A stretch of 64,000 nt of DNA, taken from Nodosilinea nodulosa PCC 7104. Its GTDB lineage: Bacteria > Cyanobacteriota > Cyanobacteriia > Phormidesmidales > Phormidesmidaceae. The notes beneath the pieces were generated by a model that was not told the origin of the DNA, made no database searches, and saw nothing but the letters and a program-made list of their open reading frames with translations. Shown piece by piece: positions 18,693-26,657 of the stretch. Every line of letters starts with the position of its first letter. Within the stretch, counting starts at the first letter, position 1. The stretch is from NCBI RefSeq assembly GCF_000309385.1, contig NZ_JH976537.1, positions 4,875,136-4,939,135 of the forward strand, read 5' to 3'. Position numbers and translations under genes: made by a program.

Positions 18693-19886
18693 TTAAACCG
18701 GGGGTACCGCTGGCAGGTCTGCTACTTCGTTAATCTGCTCCAAACTGCTGCCCTGGAACTCGGTTTGGGTCAAAAAGCGAAACACCTCTTGGTACATTGG
18801 TTTCCAGTAGCCATTGCTCATGTTTTGGCTGCGCTCCAGCGGGTCGACCATGGGGTGGGGCACCAGGGCCGAGCTTGGAAAAGTGTACAGGTAGTGGTTG
18901 TCGTAGGTTTTAAGCAGCCCGCCGTGCCCCAGGGATTGGGCAAATTTTTGGTTGGTCTGGATATTGGCCGCGTCTTCGTTTTCGGTCAAAATCATCAGCG
19001 TTGGTTTGGGCTGTAGGGCCGCAACATTGTCACCTTTGCGCACAAATGCGCCAAACCGATTGGCGGCGGTAAAGCAGCCCAGCGGAAAGTGCAAATCATC
19101 CCAGCCAAACTCTCGAATATCGAGGGGGCCAGCCAGGTTGACATAGCGCTCGCGGGTTTCGCCGTACACCTCCAGCAGGGGCGCAAAGGCCACCACCTGA
19201 GCCACCCGCTGCGGGTTTTTGGCCCCCAGGGCCAGGGCCACGGCTCCACCGACCGATAGCCCGACGGTATAGACTGGCCCCGGCATGGCCTCTAGCTCGT
19301 CCAGGCGAGCCTGGGCATCGGTCAGGTAGGCCAGGTGAGAGGAGATAAAATAGCGGTCAAAGTCGGGGTCGTTATCGCGCTCGATCGCCGCGACGATGTC
19401 GAGTAGACGCGGCTCTAGCTGGCTGAGGCGAGCGATTAACCCGGCCATTTGCAGTGGGGATAGGGTCGATGCGCTGGCGTCGCCACTGGCCGCCATGTTG
19501 GCCAAAAAGGTTTGCAGCACCGGGTCAGCGCCGACTTTTTCGCGCAGGGGATTTAAAATTTCAGGCTTGAGGTCTACCTGGGGCCAGTACTTGTCGGGGA
19601 TACGGTAGGCATGCCCCGCCAGCGTGGCCTGGTACACGTTAAAGCCGTTGCGGAAGAGATAGTCGGCCAGGCGCGACATTTGGTGGGGTTTGGCGCTAAA
19701 GCCGTGGAACATCAGGACGGTGCCCTGAATCGGGGTACCCGCGTCGTGGAAAAGGTAGTAGGGAAATGCCCCATCCCGGCGATCGGGGCTGCTGGCGATG
19801 GTTTGAATATAGGCGTCGATGCGCTGCCGGGTGGCCTGAACGTGGTCCTGGGTCGGTGTCGTGGGGCCATTGTGTAGGGTAACCAT
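18693..19886 (-). CDS. Alpha/beta hydrolase
   Basis: A 397-residue serine hydrolase. VLMFHGFSAKPHQMSRLADYL is the oxyanion-hole strand (HGFS), TVGLSVGGAVALAL holds the nucleophile elbow GLSVGG, and a late His in GGLLKTYDNHYLYTF probably completes the triad. An additional helical cap (about 120-200) sits before the elbow. No signal peptide is obvious, so it is probably cytoplasmic. Substrate unknown; lipase/esterase or acyl hydrolase activity is plausible. It is upstream of nothing on its strand except the glgP convergent junction. Confidence 0.75.
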   Translation of the reverse strand: MVTLHNGPTTPTQDHVQATRQRIDAYIQTIASSPDRRDGAFPYYLFHDAGTPIQGTVLMFHGFSAKPHQMSRLADYLFRNGFNVYQATLAGHAYRIPDKYWPQVDLKPEILNPLREKVGADPVLQTFLANMAASGDASASTLSPLQMAGLIARLSQLEPRLLDIVAAIERDNDPDFDRYFISSHLAYLTDAQARLDELEAMPGPVYTVGLSVGGAVALALGAKNPQRVAQVVAFAPLLEVYGETRERYVNLAGPLDIREFGWDDLHFPLGCFTAANRFGAFVRKGDNVAALQPKPTLMILTENEDAANIQTNQKFAQSLGHGGLLKTYDNHYLYTFPSSALVPHPMVDPLERSQNMSNGYWKPMYQEVFRFLTQTEFQGSSLEQINEVADLPAVPPV

Positions 19887-19966
19887 AGACCTGGGGGTGG
19901 GGGAGAGAAAACCACAACCATTATGGATGAGGTTTTGCTTAAAAATGTTCGCCCCGTGAACATGGT

Positions 19967-20461
19967 CTACGGAAGCTCTGGACCCTTGGCGGGGGCTAAC
20001 CCAAATTCCACGAGGGCGGGATAAAAGTTGCGGTTTTCGTGGCTGGGGCGGCTGAGTTTAATCAGGGCAAAGCGCTGGAGGGGCCGCAGCGATCGCCACT
20101 GCTCCAGACTTAGCTGAACCCCTGCTAAGGCTGCCTGGCCCTGCACTGCGGGGGGAATCTCTGCGCCGTTGTGCCAAGGGGGGTGGGGGTCTATGGCTAG
20201 GGTGGAGGCCGGGGTGCCCTGGACGTGAACCACCAGGTCCTGCACGCAGGCGGCGTAGGCCAGGGTAGAGGCGCGATCGCCGCAGGGCAGCAGGGTCAGG
20301 CGTTCGCGATCGCCCGCGCTAAACCGATGCCATTGCTCCAGCTTGAGCTTGACCCCGCAGGTGTCAAGCTTGAGCCGCACCTGCATGGGAATACAGCGCA
20401 GTGACTCCACAAAGTCGGCCTCAAACTGAAAAAAGTCGTTGTTGTCGCAATCCTGGACCAT
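19967..20461 (-). CDS. Nitrate-reductase-associated protein (PF09655-like)
   Basis: A 164-residue soluble protein. FFQFEADFVESLRCIPMQVRLKLD, the GVKLKLEQWHRFS segment and RLTLLPC are the marks of the family annotated as nitrate reductase associated protein (Nitr_red_assoc), found in cyanobacteria near narB. A second copy of the LSLEQW-like element occurs at about residue 120. The biochemical role is not known. No narB is present here, but the nitrate transporter NrtS is 4.6 kb away. It is followed on the same strand by the alpha/beta hydrolase and preceded 21 bases away by the MCE gene, so it may be cotranscribed. Confidence 0.75.
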   Translation of the reverse strand: MVQDCDNNDFFQFEADFVESLRCIPMQVRLKLDTCGVKLKLEQWHRFSAGDRERLTLLPCGDRASTLAYAACVQDLVVHVQGTPASTLAIDPHPPWHNGAEIPPAVQGQAALAGVQLSLEQWRSLRPLQRFALIKLSRPSHENRNFYPALVEFGLAPAKGPELP

Positions 20462-20482
20462 GGCAAAAAGGGGGCAATCGCC

Positions 20483-21769
20483 CTAGTGGGGCTGAAAAGA
20501 CTGCACATGGAGCTGGTACGTCTGCCCCTGGTAGGTAATGGTCGCCGGGGCCGGGCCAGCTCCCGGGCTGGGGGGCTGGGGGGCCGCAGGCCGAGCCGTC
20601 TGGGGCGCTGGCACCGGGGTAAAGGTCACCCGCTGCAGCTGTTCGCCCGCCGCCGGGGTCAACACCTGGGCCACCTGCCCCGCCTGCTGGAGCTGGTTGG
20701 TGAGCGAAACCAGGCCACTGAGGCCGTTGATCAGGTCGCGCAGGCTGCGGCGCAGGGCGGGGTCGCCCGTGAGTTCGTCTACGTCGGCAATGACCTTGTG
20801 GGCGCTTTGAAACACGCTGCGGGCCGAATCGAGGGTCTGCTGCAGCATGATCAGATTCTCGGGGCTGTTAAACGTGCCCGTAATCGAGCGAATGTCGGCG
20901 GCGGCATCGGCGGCGTTGGCGGAGAGGCGATCGAGGTTGACCAAAAAGTCGCTGTTCTGAAGGGCCGGACTCAGGGTCGAGGTAATGCTCTGGATATCGG
21001 CAACGCTGCGGTTGATGTTGTCGAGGGTCGTGGTCAGGGTGCCCCGATTGGTTACCACCAGACGGTTAATTTCGGTGCCGGTCACCTCAAACTCGGCAGC
21101 GGCATTGCCAACGTTGTCGGTGGCGCGGTTGGCTGAGGCCACCAGCGGTCCCAGATCGGTCTGTAGCTGCCGCGATAGACCAATCAGCTCCAGCGACAGC
21201 TGGTTGGCACTCTCTGTCAGAGCGGTGGCGTTTTTAAGGGTAACTTTCAGATCGCCGATGATTTCGGGATCGGCAAAGGCGTTAGCCAATCCCTCCGCCG
21301 AGCGAATCAGCGACTCGTAGCTGGCCCCTACTTCACCGTCCAGGCGATCGCCATTGCAGATAATGGCGCTGCCTGCGCAGTCGGCCGCCGTGGGGCTGAG
21401 GGCCAGCTCCGGCGAAGTGAGCGGGCGCTGGGGCGTAATGTCGATGGTGGTGTCACCAATCAGCCCCGACTGGTTGACCAGAATGGAGGCATCGCGCGGA
21501 ATGCGCAGATTGCTGTCCGTGATTTCTACCGCCACCTCGACAGCGTTGGTGGAGGGAATAATGCGGAGCACTTGCCCTACCGGCACCCCCCGGTAGCGCA
21601 CGTTGGTGCCCTCCTGCATGCCCAGGGTATTGGCAAATACAAACGTAGCCCGATAGCTGCGGCTGCCGGGATTCAGCCCTCGTAGCCACAGCACCAGACC
21701 GCCAAATAGCCCCACCGCAATTAGAATTAGCAGCCCCACCGACCCTTCTCGAATTGCCCTTGCCCGCAT
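20483..21769 (-). CDS. MCE (MlaD-type) lipid transport protein
   Basis: A 428-residue membrane-anchored substrate-binding protein. One N-terminal transmembrane helix (about 10-30, VGLLILIAVGLFGGLVLWL) is followed by the MCE domain (about 38-120) with RYRGVPVGQV and SGLIGDTTIDITP. A long helical region (about 150-350) and a Pro-rich tail follow. It should sit on the periplasmic side of the inner membrane and help move lipids between membranes. Its ATPase partner is the next gene upstream. No MlaE permease gene is adjacent. Confidence 0.9.
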   Translation of the reverse strand: MRARAIREGSVGLLILIAVGLFGGLVLWLRGLNPGSRSYRATFVFANTLGMQEGTNVRYRGVPVGQVLRIIPSTNAVEVAVEITDSNLRIPRDASILVNQSGLIGDTTIDITPQRPLTSPELALSPTAADCAGSAIICNGDRLDGEVGASYESLIRSAEGLANAFADPEIIGDLKVTLKNATALTESANQLSLELIGLSRQLQTDLGPLVASANRATDNVGNAAAEFEVTGTEINRLVVTNRGTLTTTLDNINRSVADIQSITSTLSPALQNSDFLVNLDRLSANAADAAADIRSITGTFNSPENLIMLQQTLDSARSVFQSAHKVIADVDELTGDPALRRSLRDLINGLSGLVSLTNQLQQAGQVAQVLTPAAGEQLQRVTFTPVPAPQTARPAAPQPPSPGAGPAPATITYQGQTYQLHVQSFQPH

Positions 21770-21889
21770 GGTGCCTCTTACCCCAACCGCTGAACTGGTT
21801 TGATCACAACCCCATTCTGTACCGAATCAGCCCCACCTGCCTGGGTTAACGCCAGATCCAGCATTCAGATCCGGCCCGTGGGCAAGGCG

Positions 21890-22762
21890 CTAGTGCACCA
21901 GCTGAATCGGCCCCTCGACCCTGCCGCTAAAAAACTGCCTGACGAAGGGATTGTCGGTTTCATCTACCTCGGTTACCGGCCCCTGCCACTGGATTTTACC
22001 CCGGTGTAGGAAAATGACCCGGTCAGCGGTGCGACGAATGGTACTGTCCTGGTGGGTGACGATCAGATAGGAGCTGCACCCGTTGTTGCCTTTAATATCA
22101 CGAATCAGGTCTTCGATAACCGTAGAGGCGATCGGGTCGAGCCCGGCCGTAGGCTCGTCGTACAGCAGCAGCGCCGGTCGATCCTGAGGGTTTTCTGGGT
22201 TCGACACAATTGCTCTGGCAAAACTAACTCGCTTGCGCATGCCCCCCGATAGCTCTGCCGGGTAGCTTTTGCCTGTACCCGGTAGCCCCACCATGTCGAG
22301 CACCTCATCTACGATCTCGCGAATCTGTCGGGCCGGCAAATTAGAGTGCTGGTAGAGCAAAAACCCCACGTTCTCCTCCACCGTCAGCGAGTCAAAGAGG
22401 GCGGCCTGCTGAAACACCATGCCAATGCCCACCAGGTCGGGCGAATCTTCAATCAGCCCTTCTCGACGTTTTCCCTGCACATAAATTTCTCCCTCGTCGG
22501 GGGAAAGTAGCCCGGCAATAATTCTTAAAATCGTTGATTTGCCCGTGCCCGAGGGACCGATGATGGCTACCGCCTCGCCCCGGTACAGGGTTAAGTCGAC
22601 ATTGTCGAGCACCTGGTTTGTGCCAAAGCGCTTAGAAATACCCCGCAACTCTAGCAGCACCTCACCGTCGCAGTCGGCTAGGTCGGGCTGGGAGGCCCCC
22701 ACTACCGCCAGGGGCAATCCGGACTGCCCAGGATCAGGGCCGTGATTGTGGGAATCGGGCAT
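21890..22762 (-). CDS. MlaF-type ABC transporter ATPase (lipid trafficking)
   Basis: A 290-residue ATPase of the Mla/MCE lipid transport system. Walker A GPSGTGKST, Q-loop VFQQAALFDSLTVEENVGF, signature LSGGMRKRVSFARA and Walker B LLLYDEPTAGLDPI are complete. The LSGGM and AALFDSLTV variants are characteristic of MlaF. The N-terminal 30 residues are a non-conserved extension. It lies 120 bases upstream of the MCE gene on the same strand and should work with it at the inner membrane. The permease must be encoded elsewhere. Confidence 0.9.
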   Translation of the reverse strand: MPDSHNHGPDPGQSGLPLAVVGASQPDLADCDGEVLLELRGISKRFGTNQVLDNVDLTLYRGEAVAIIGPSGTGKSTILRIIAGLLSPDEGEIYVQGKRREGLIEDSPDLVGIGMVFQQAALFDSLTVEENVGFLLYQHSNLPARQIREIVDEVLDMVGLPGTGKSYPAELSGGMRKRVSFARAIVSNPENPQDRPALLLYDEPTAGLDPIASTVIEDLIRDIKGNNGCSSYLIVTHQDSTIRRTADRVIFLHRGKIQWQGPVTEVDETDNPFVRQFFSGRVEGPIQLVH

Positions 22763-23104
22763 AGACTTTACCGATGTGTGTACCCATATATGCCGAATGA
22801 TCTAGATGATCTAGCTGCCCAGACCCGCCCACCTGAAGGGGCGGCTTTACCAATCATTAACAGCCTAGGGGCATATCCATGCTTTGACTCTATCAAATAG
22901 CCGCTAAAATCTAAGGCGCTGGTGCTCAATCCTATCAAAGGCTGCTTGAAACTCCCGCAGGCGTTTCAAGGTATACCGCAATGCGGGTCGGGATAGGGCA
23001 GGCCACCGTTGGCCTGGGTGGGGCATCTAGATGGTCGAGAACACCAGCAGACGCCTGTGTTTAAATGCCTTTTGGGCTGGTCAGATTGCTATCGGCCTCC
23101 TTTC
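22763..23104. other. Intergenic region between mlaF-like and cofD-like genes
   Basis: 342 bases with divergent promoters. Visible elements are a tandem GATCTAGATGATCTAG near 22800 and a perfect 8-bp inverted repeat CTTGAAAC (22945-22952) / GTTTCAAG (22963-22970), about 140 bases before the cofD-like start. The repeat could be an operator or a leader hairpin. No small gene is seen. Confidence 0.4.
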
Positions 23105-24487
23105 ATGTTCTTAAAATCTTTGTATCAGGCTCTGGCCCGGCTGTTTCAGCAGGTCAGGCGGGAGACCCTAACCCTGGCTCCTCCCCGCCGGGTTAACCGA
23201 CTTATGGGATGGCTAGCGCCGGGTCTGCTCGTCAAACGATGGCTGTTCCTCAGCATGGCTGGGGTGCTGCTGGTGGGAGTGGGGGTGATGATCTGGCTCA
23301 AGCTGACGCCCGTATTTTATACGGGGCAGCTGCTGGGGGCGGCACTGCGGGCGTTTACAACCCACGTACCCAACTACATTAGCGGCCCGCTGGGCATTTT
23401 GCTGGGGCTGGGGCTGATTTTTTGGGGCCAAAGTCGCACCGTAGGCGCTATCACCGATGTGCTGATTCCCGGCAACGAGGAAGAGCTGCTCGATGCCCTG
23501 CTGGCCCAGCGGCGGCTGTCGCGGGGGCCGAAGATGGTGGTGATTGGCGGCGGCACCGGGCTGTCCAATCTGCTGCGCGGCATGAAGCGGTACAGCTCCA
23601 ACATTACCGCTATCGTTACGGTGGCCGACGATGGCGGCTCGTCGGGGCGGCTGCGGCGCGAAATGGGGGTGCTGCCGCCGGGGGATATTCGCAACTGCCT
23701 GGCGGCGCTGGCCGATGAGGAAAAGCTGCTCACCGAGCTATTTCAGTACCGATTTGAGGCGGGCAGCGGGCTGGTGGGCCACAGCTTTGGCAACCTGTTT
23801 TTGACCGCCATGAACGAGATCACAGGGGATCTGGAGCAGGCCATTGCCGCCAGTTCTAAGGTGCTGGCGGTGCGGGGGCAGGTGCTGCCCTCAACCTCGG
23901 TGGATGTACAGCTGTGGGCCGAGCTGAGCGATGGTCGGCGAATTGTGGGCGAGTCTAAAATTACCGAGGCGCGGGGCCGCATTGTGCACATTGGCTGCCT
24001 GCCTCCCAACCCGCCGCCGCTGCCGAAGGCGATCAGGGCGATCGAAGAGGCCGACTACATTGTGATTGGCCCCGGCAGCCTCTACACGAGCATTATTCCC
24101 AACCTGCTGGTGCCCGATCTGGTGAAGGCGATCGCGGCCCGGCAGGTGCCCCGCATCTACGTGTGCAACATCATGACCGAACCCGGCGAGACTGACGGGT
24201 TTTCGGTGTCTGACCACATTCGGGCGATCGATTCGGCCTGCGGCTGCTACCTGTTTGATGCGGTGCTGGTGCAGAAGGTGATGCCCTCAGATGCGGTGAT
24301 TAGCCACTACGCCCGAGCCGGGGTGGGGCCGGTGCTGCTCGATCGCGCCGCTATTCTCGATTCGGGCCGCCGCATTATCGCCGCCAATGTCATGGAGGAG
24401 CGGGAAAATCTGACGGTGCGCCACCACAGCGAACGTCTGGCGCGGGTGCTGCTGCGCTGGTACACCCGCACCCAGCGCATGTGGTAG
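23105..24487 (+). CDS. CofD/YvcK-family protein with N-terminal membrane anchor
   Basis: A 460-residue protein. Two transmembrane helices lie at about 45-65 ([18 protein letters not shown]) and 85-105 ([18 protein letters not shown]). The cytoplasmic domain from about 140 has [20 protein letters not shown], the [14 protein letters not shown] motif and [15 protein letters not shown], diagnostic of the YvcK/CofD family. YvcK in Bacillus binds UDP-sugars and supports cell-wall synthesis during gluconeogenic growth; the role in cyanobacteria is unproven. The ATG at 23105 begins a plausible protein; a reading from 23009 adds unconserved residues. Confidence 0.85.
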   Translation: MFLKSLYQALARLFQQVRRETLTLAPPRRVNRLMGWLAPGLLVKRWLFLSMAGVLLVGVGVMIWLKLTPVFYTGQLLGAALRAFTTHVPNYISGPLGILLGLGLIFWGQSRTVGAITDVLIPGNEEELLDALLAQRRLSRGPKMVVIGGGTGLSNLLRGMKRYSSNITAIVTVADDGGSSGRLRREMGVLPPGDIRNCLAALADEEKLLTELFQYRFEAGSGLVGHSFGNLFLTAMNEITGDLEQAIAASSKVLAVRGQVLPSTSVDVQLWAELSDGRRIVGESKITEARGRIVHIGCLPPNPPPLPKAIRAIEEADYIVIGPGSLYTSIIPNLLVPDLVKAIAARQVPRIYVCNIMTEPGETDGFSVSDHIRAIDSACGCYLFDAVLVQKVMPSDAVISHYARAGVGPVLLDRAAILDSGRRIIAANVMEERENLTVRHHSERLARVLLRWYTRTQRMW

Positions 24488-24525
24488 GTCCGACGTACAG
24501 AACTGCGGGTAGCTTCTTTGCGGGG

Positions 24526-24586
24526 ATAGCTGTAGCCAGTTTGGTTAAGACATGTCTCCTATGAACGTTCAAGCGTTTGAACGTTA
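24526..24586 (+). repeat. Dispersed palindromic repeat, copy 1
   Basis: This 61-base stretch (ATAGCTGTAGCCAGTTTGG, then TTAAGACATG, then a palindrome) is repeated in the opposite orientation at 62426-62492 with about 80 percent identity. Its distal part is an inverted repeat AACGTTCAA (24564-24572) and TTGAACGTT (24577-24585). It lies just after the cofD-like stop codon. It may be one end of a MITE or insertion sequence, or a shared hairpin element. Confidence 0.6.
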
Positions 24587-24850
24587 TCAAGAGGGGTCGG
24601 TGTTGAGCCGTCGCCCTACCCAGCCGACTATGCCGCTGGCGATCGCCCCTGCCATCAGCACGCTAAGGGCGGGCAAAATGAGCGGGTTCCACAGCGAATA
24701 CCAGAGGTCTAGGCCCAGGTCCAGGTTCATGCTGCGCCCCAGCACGGCGACCAAAAACCAGCCCAGGCTGAGCAGCACCAGCCCTAGATCGGCCACGAGT
24801 ACCCAGCTAATTAGGCTAGAGATGCGTTGAGTGATGGGCATTTGCTTCAT
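24587..24850 (-). CDS. Small membrane protein of unknown function
   Basis: An 87-residue protein with two predicted transmembrane helices (about 14-36, ISWVLVADLGLVLLSLGWFLVAVL, and 55-77, LILPALSVLMAGAIASGIVGW). The stop codon adjoins the dispersed repeat at 24526-24586. I do not recognise the family. It is convergent with the cofD-like gene. Confidence 0.55.
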   Translation of the reverse strand: MKQMPITQRISSLISWVLVADLGLVLLSLGWFLVAVLGRSMNLDLGLDLWYSLWNPLILPALSVLMAGAIASGIVGWVGRRLNTDPS

Positions 24851-24868
24851 GGGTGCATTTAGAATTGT

Positions 24869-24907
24869 AAAACAAGAATAGGCTGCCCTATCGTCTAGAG
24901 CAGCCTA
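24869..24907 (-). terminator. Terminator on the minus strand after the small 60-residue gene
   Basis: Perfect 8-bp arms TAGGCTGC and GCAGCCTA (24879-24886, 24900-24907) with a 13-base loop. On the minus strand they are followed by TTCTTGTTTT. It lies about 75 bases past the stop of the gene at 24984. Confidence 0.65.
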
Positions 24908-24983
24908 CCAAAAAGACCAGAGTTACTGGCGGATTAACACACAAATTGCCCTGGACTAGGCAGATAGCTGGTCCGAAGTTATC

Positions 24984-25166
24984 CTAAGCCTCTAGGTTCT
25001 GAATCAGGAGATTGTCGGGATCGACGTAGTGACAAACAGCGTCGTCAACGCAAATCAGGGCCCAACCAGAGGCTTCGATACTGACTAGCTCGTAGTCGGC
25101 GTCTTGCACAAAAAATCCTTTGTGGTTCCTAGTTTCGGGCTTGATTCCAACGGGGTTACTAGACAT
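24984..25166 (-). CDS. Small soluble protein of unknown function
   Basis: A 60-residue acidic protein. Start ATG at 25166 is supported by a GGAGAG Shine-Dalgarno sequence nine bases upstream; a longer frame to 25250 lacks such a site. The central part FFVQDADYELVSIEASGWALICVDDAVCHYVDPDNLLI reads as a compact beta-rich fold. I do not recognise the family. A terminator hairpin follows at 24869-24907, supporting a real monocistronic gene. Confidence 0.55.
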   Translation of the reverse strand: MSSNPVGIKPETRNHKGFFVQDADYELVSIEASGWALICVDDAVCHYVDPDNLLIQNLEA

Positions 25167-25619
25167 GACTATACTCTCCAGAAAACAGCGACCAGCAATG
25201 TAGAAGCAAAGCTTATGGCTTACTTGAGGAAATCCTATCATTCCCTTCATGAGAATTTTATTAAGTAATTTAAGGGTTTATTGCATAGCAGCAGGTTAAA
25301 CAGCCAGTGCGCTGCGATCGCGCCATCTCCACACCGAATCAATCCCTTGATTCCTGGGTTATTGATGCCCCACGCACATTTTTTTCGCCGCCAGAGAAAG
25401 ATTAACTTAAGTTTTATAAACACTCTATGAGTGATGTCAGATTTTGGGATGGCAGTAGAAATACTCATTGGCCTGTTGGGCGTCCAGGGCGATTTAGGGC
25501 CATTCTGGCTTGATCCCCGACTGGTTTACCGCTATGGCAGCGCCTGGGGCTATTTTTTCTGTAGCGCTCTGTGCAGTCTGTCGGTCTGGGTCTAAGGGCG
25601 CAGCTCAGGTTGCGATGTC

Positions 25620-25657
25620 GGTGGCACAGCCAGATTAAAGTATTGGGCTGTGCCGCC
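25620..25657. other. Strong intergenic stem-loop
   Basis: GGTGGCACAGCC (25620-25631) pairs with GGCTGTGCCGCC (25646-25657) with one G.T pair and a 14-base loop. There is no U-run on either side, so it does not look like a simple terminator. A second hairpin (CGGGT/ACCCG, 25696-25710) follows 38 bases later. Confidence 0.5.
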
Positions 25658-25822
25658 AAATCAACTGGCCGATGTCGCCAAATTGTTGAGGCCGCCGGGT
25701 TAAATACCCGCAAATATAGCGATGGCCAATGCGATTAGGGCAGGATTTATAGCTATTGGCCTATGGCATCCCCCTAAAGGACTGTGCAGAATGACCTAAT
25801 CGATCTGACGGTGGCTGTATAT

Positions 25823-25856
25823 CCGTCAATCCGTCAAACAGTCTGTCAAATATAAT
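25823..25856 (+). promoter_or_regulatory. Promoter of the Nudix gene with direct repeats
   Basis: A consensus -10 element TATAAT lies at 25851-25856, 38 bases before the ATG. The -35 area carries three direct copies of C(C/T)GTCAA at 25823, 25831 and 25843, with an inverted copy TGACGG at 25806-25811. No TTGACA is present. The repeats therefore look like activator half-sites overlapping -35. The regulator is unknown. Confidence 0.5.
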
Positions 25857-25894
25857 TTTCGCGTTTTGGCCTCCTGTCGTCTATCTGCATCACT

Positions 25895-26518
25895 ATGATC
25901 TCACCCTGGCTCAGCTGGATTCAGCAGCTTTTGGGCATTGCTCAGACTGGGCTGCACTACAAAAATCATCCCTATGACACAGAGCGCTACAGGCAGGTGC
26001 AGGACATTGCCGTTGCCATGCTTGCCGCTCAGGCCCAGGCCGACCCGCTTGCTCTACTGGAGCTATTTCAGCGGGAGCAGGGGCATGCCACCCCCAAAGT
26101 CGATGTCAGAGGGGTCGTGTTTCGCGATCAAAAGATTTTGCTGGTGCAGGAGCGTTCCGACGGTCTGTGGGCGCTGCCCGGCGGCTGGGCCGATGTGGGC
26201 GATTCCCCCAGCTCCGCCGTAGAGCGCGAAATCTTTGAGGAGTCTGGCTTTACCGCCCGCGCCACCCGCCTGCTGGCCTGCTACGATCGCGCTCACCCCC
26301 GCCACGGGCACCCGCCCGCCCTGCACCACAGCTATCGATTAGTCTTTCTCTGTGAGATTACCGGCGGCCAGCCCACCCCCAGCTACGAAACCCCGGCGGT
26401 AGACTTTTTTGGCCCCCACGAGATCCCGCCCCTTTCCCTGGGGCGCACCAGCCCCAGCCAAATTCAGCGTTTTTTTGAGTCCTTAAACAACCCCGACCAG
26501 CCCACCGACTTCGACTAG
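25895..26518 (+). CDS. Nudix hydrolase with N-terminal Nudix_N domain
   Basis: A 207-residue pyrophosphohydrolase. Residues 5-60 form the helical Nudix_N-type domain (QQLLGIAQTGLHY, RYRQVQDIAVAML). The Nudix box at 97-118 reads G-x5-D-x7-REIFEESG: the REUxEExG core is intact, but the first conserved Glu is Asp103. Substrate is unknown; relatives act on ADP-ribose or nucleoside diphosphate derivatives. The gene has its own promoter with direct repeats and is followed by a long C-rich tract. Confidence 0.88.
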   Translation: MISPWLSWIQQLLGIAQTGLHYKNHPYDTERYRQVQDIAVAMLAAQAQADPLALLELFQREQGHATPKVDVRGVVFRDQKILLVQERSDGLWALPGGWADVGDSPSSAVEREIFEESGFTARATRLLACYDRAHPRHGHPPALHHSYRLVFLCEITGGQPTPSYETPAVDFFGPHEIPPLSLGRTSPSQIQRFFESLNNPDQPTDFD

Positions 26519-26657
26519 CTACTAGCCATCTCCCCCACTCCCCCACTCCCCACTCCCCACTCCCCACTCCCCCACTCCCCCACTCCCCATCCATCTCCCC
26601 ATCTCCCCCATCTCCCCCATCCCCTCATCTCCCCCACCCCCTCATCTCCCCACCCCC
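26519..26657. repeat. C-rich tandem repeat tract (longest copy)
   Basis: About 130 bases made of imperfect copies of CCCCACTC / CCCCACTCCC and then CATCTCCCC units. It fills the whole spacer between the convergent Nudix and secreted-protein genes. It is the longest and most regular of the C-rich tracts in this window. Confidence 0.7.

Larger units (their letters stand above)
25251..25894. other. 644-base intergenic region with structured elements
   Basis: No clear gene. A 48-codon open frame at 25449-25595 (start MAVEILIGLLG) is the only short ORF with mixed composition and is not convincing. Strong inverted repeats occur at 25620-25657 (12-bp stem) and 25696-25710 (CGGGT-TAAAT-ACCCG), which could belong to a structured RNA. 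The last 75 bases contain the Nudix gene promoter. Confidence 0.45.

Noticed and set aside
25449-25595. 48-codon frame (MAVEILIGLLG...) in the 25 kb spacer
   Set aside because: Too short, no clear ribosome site, no family recognised.
26519-26657. C-rich repeats considered as a CRISPR array
   Set aside because: Units are only 7-10 bases, degenerate and without spacers; no cas genes are present.
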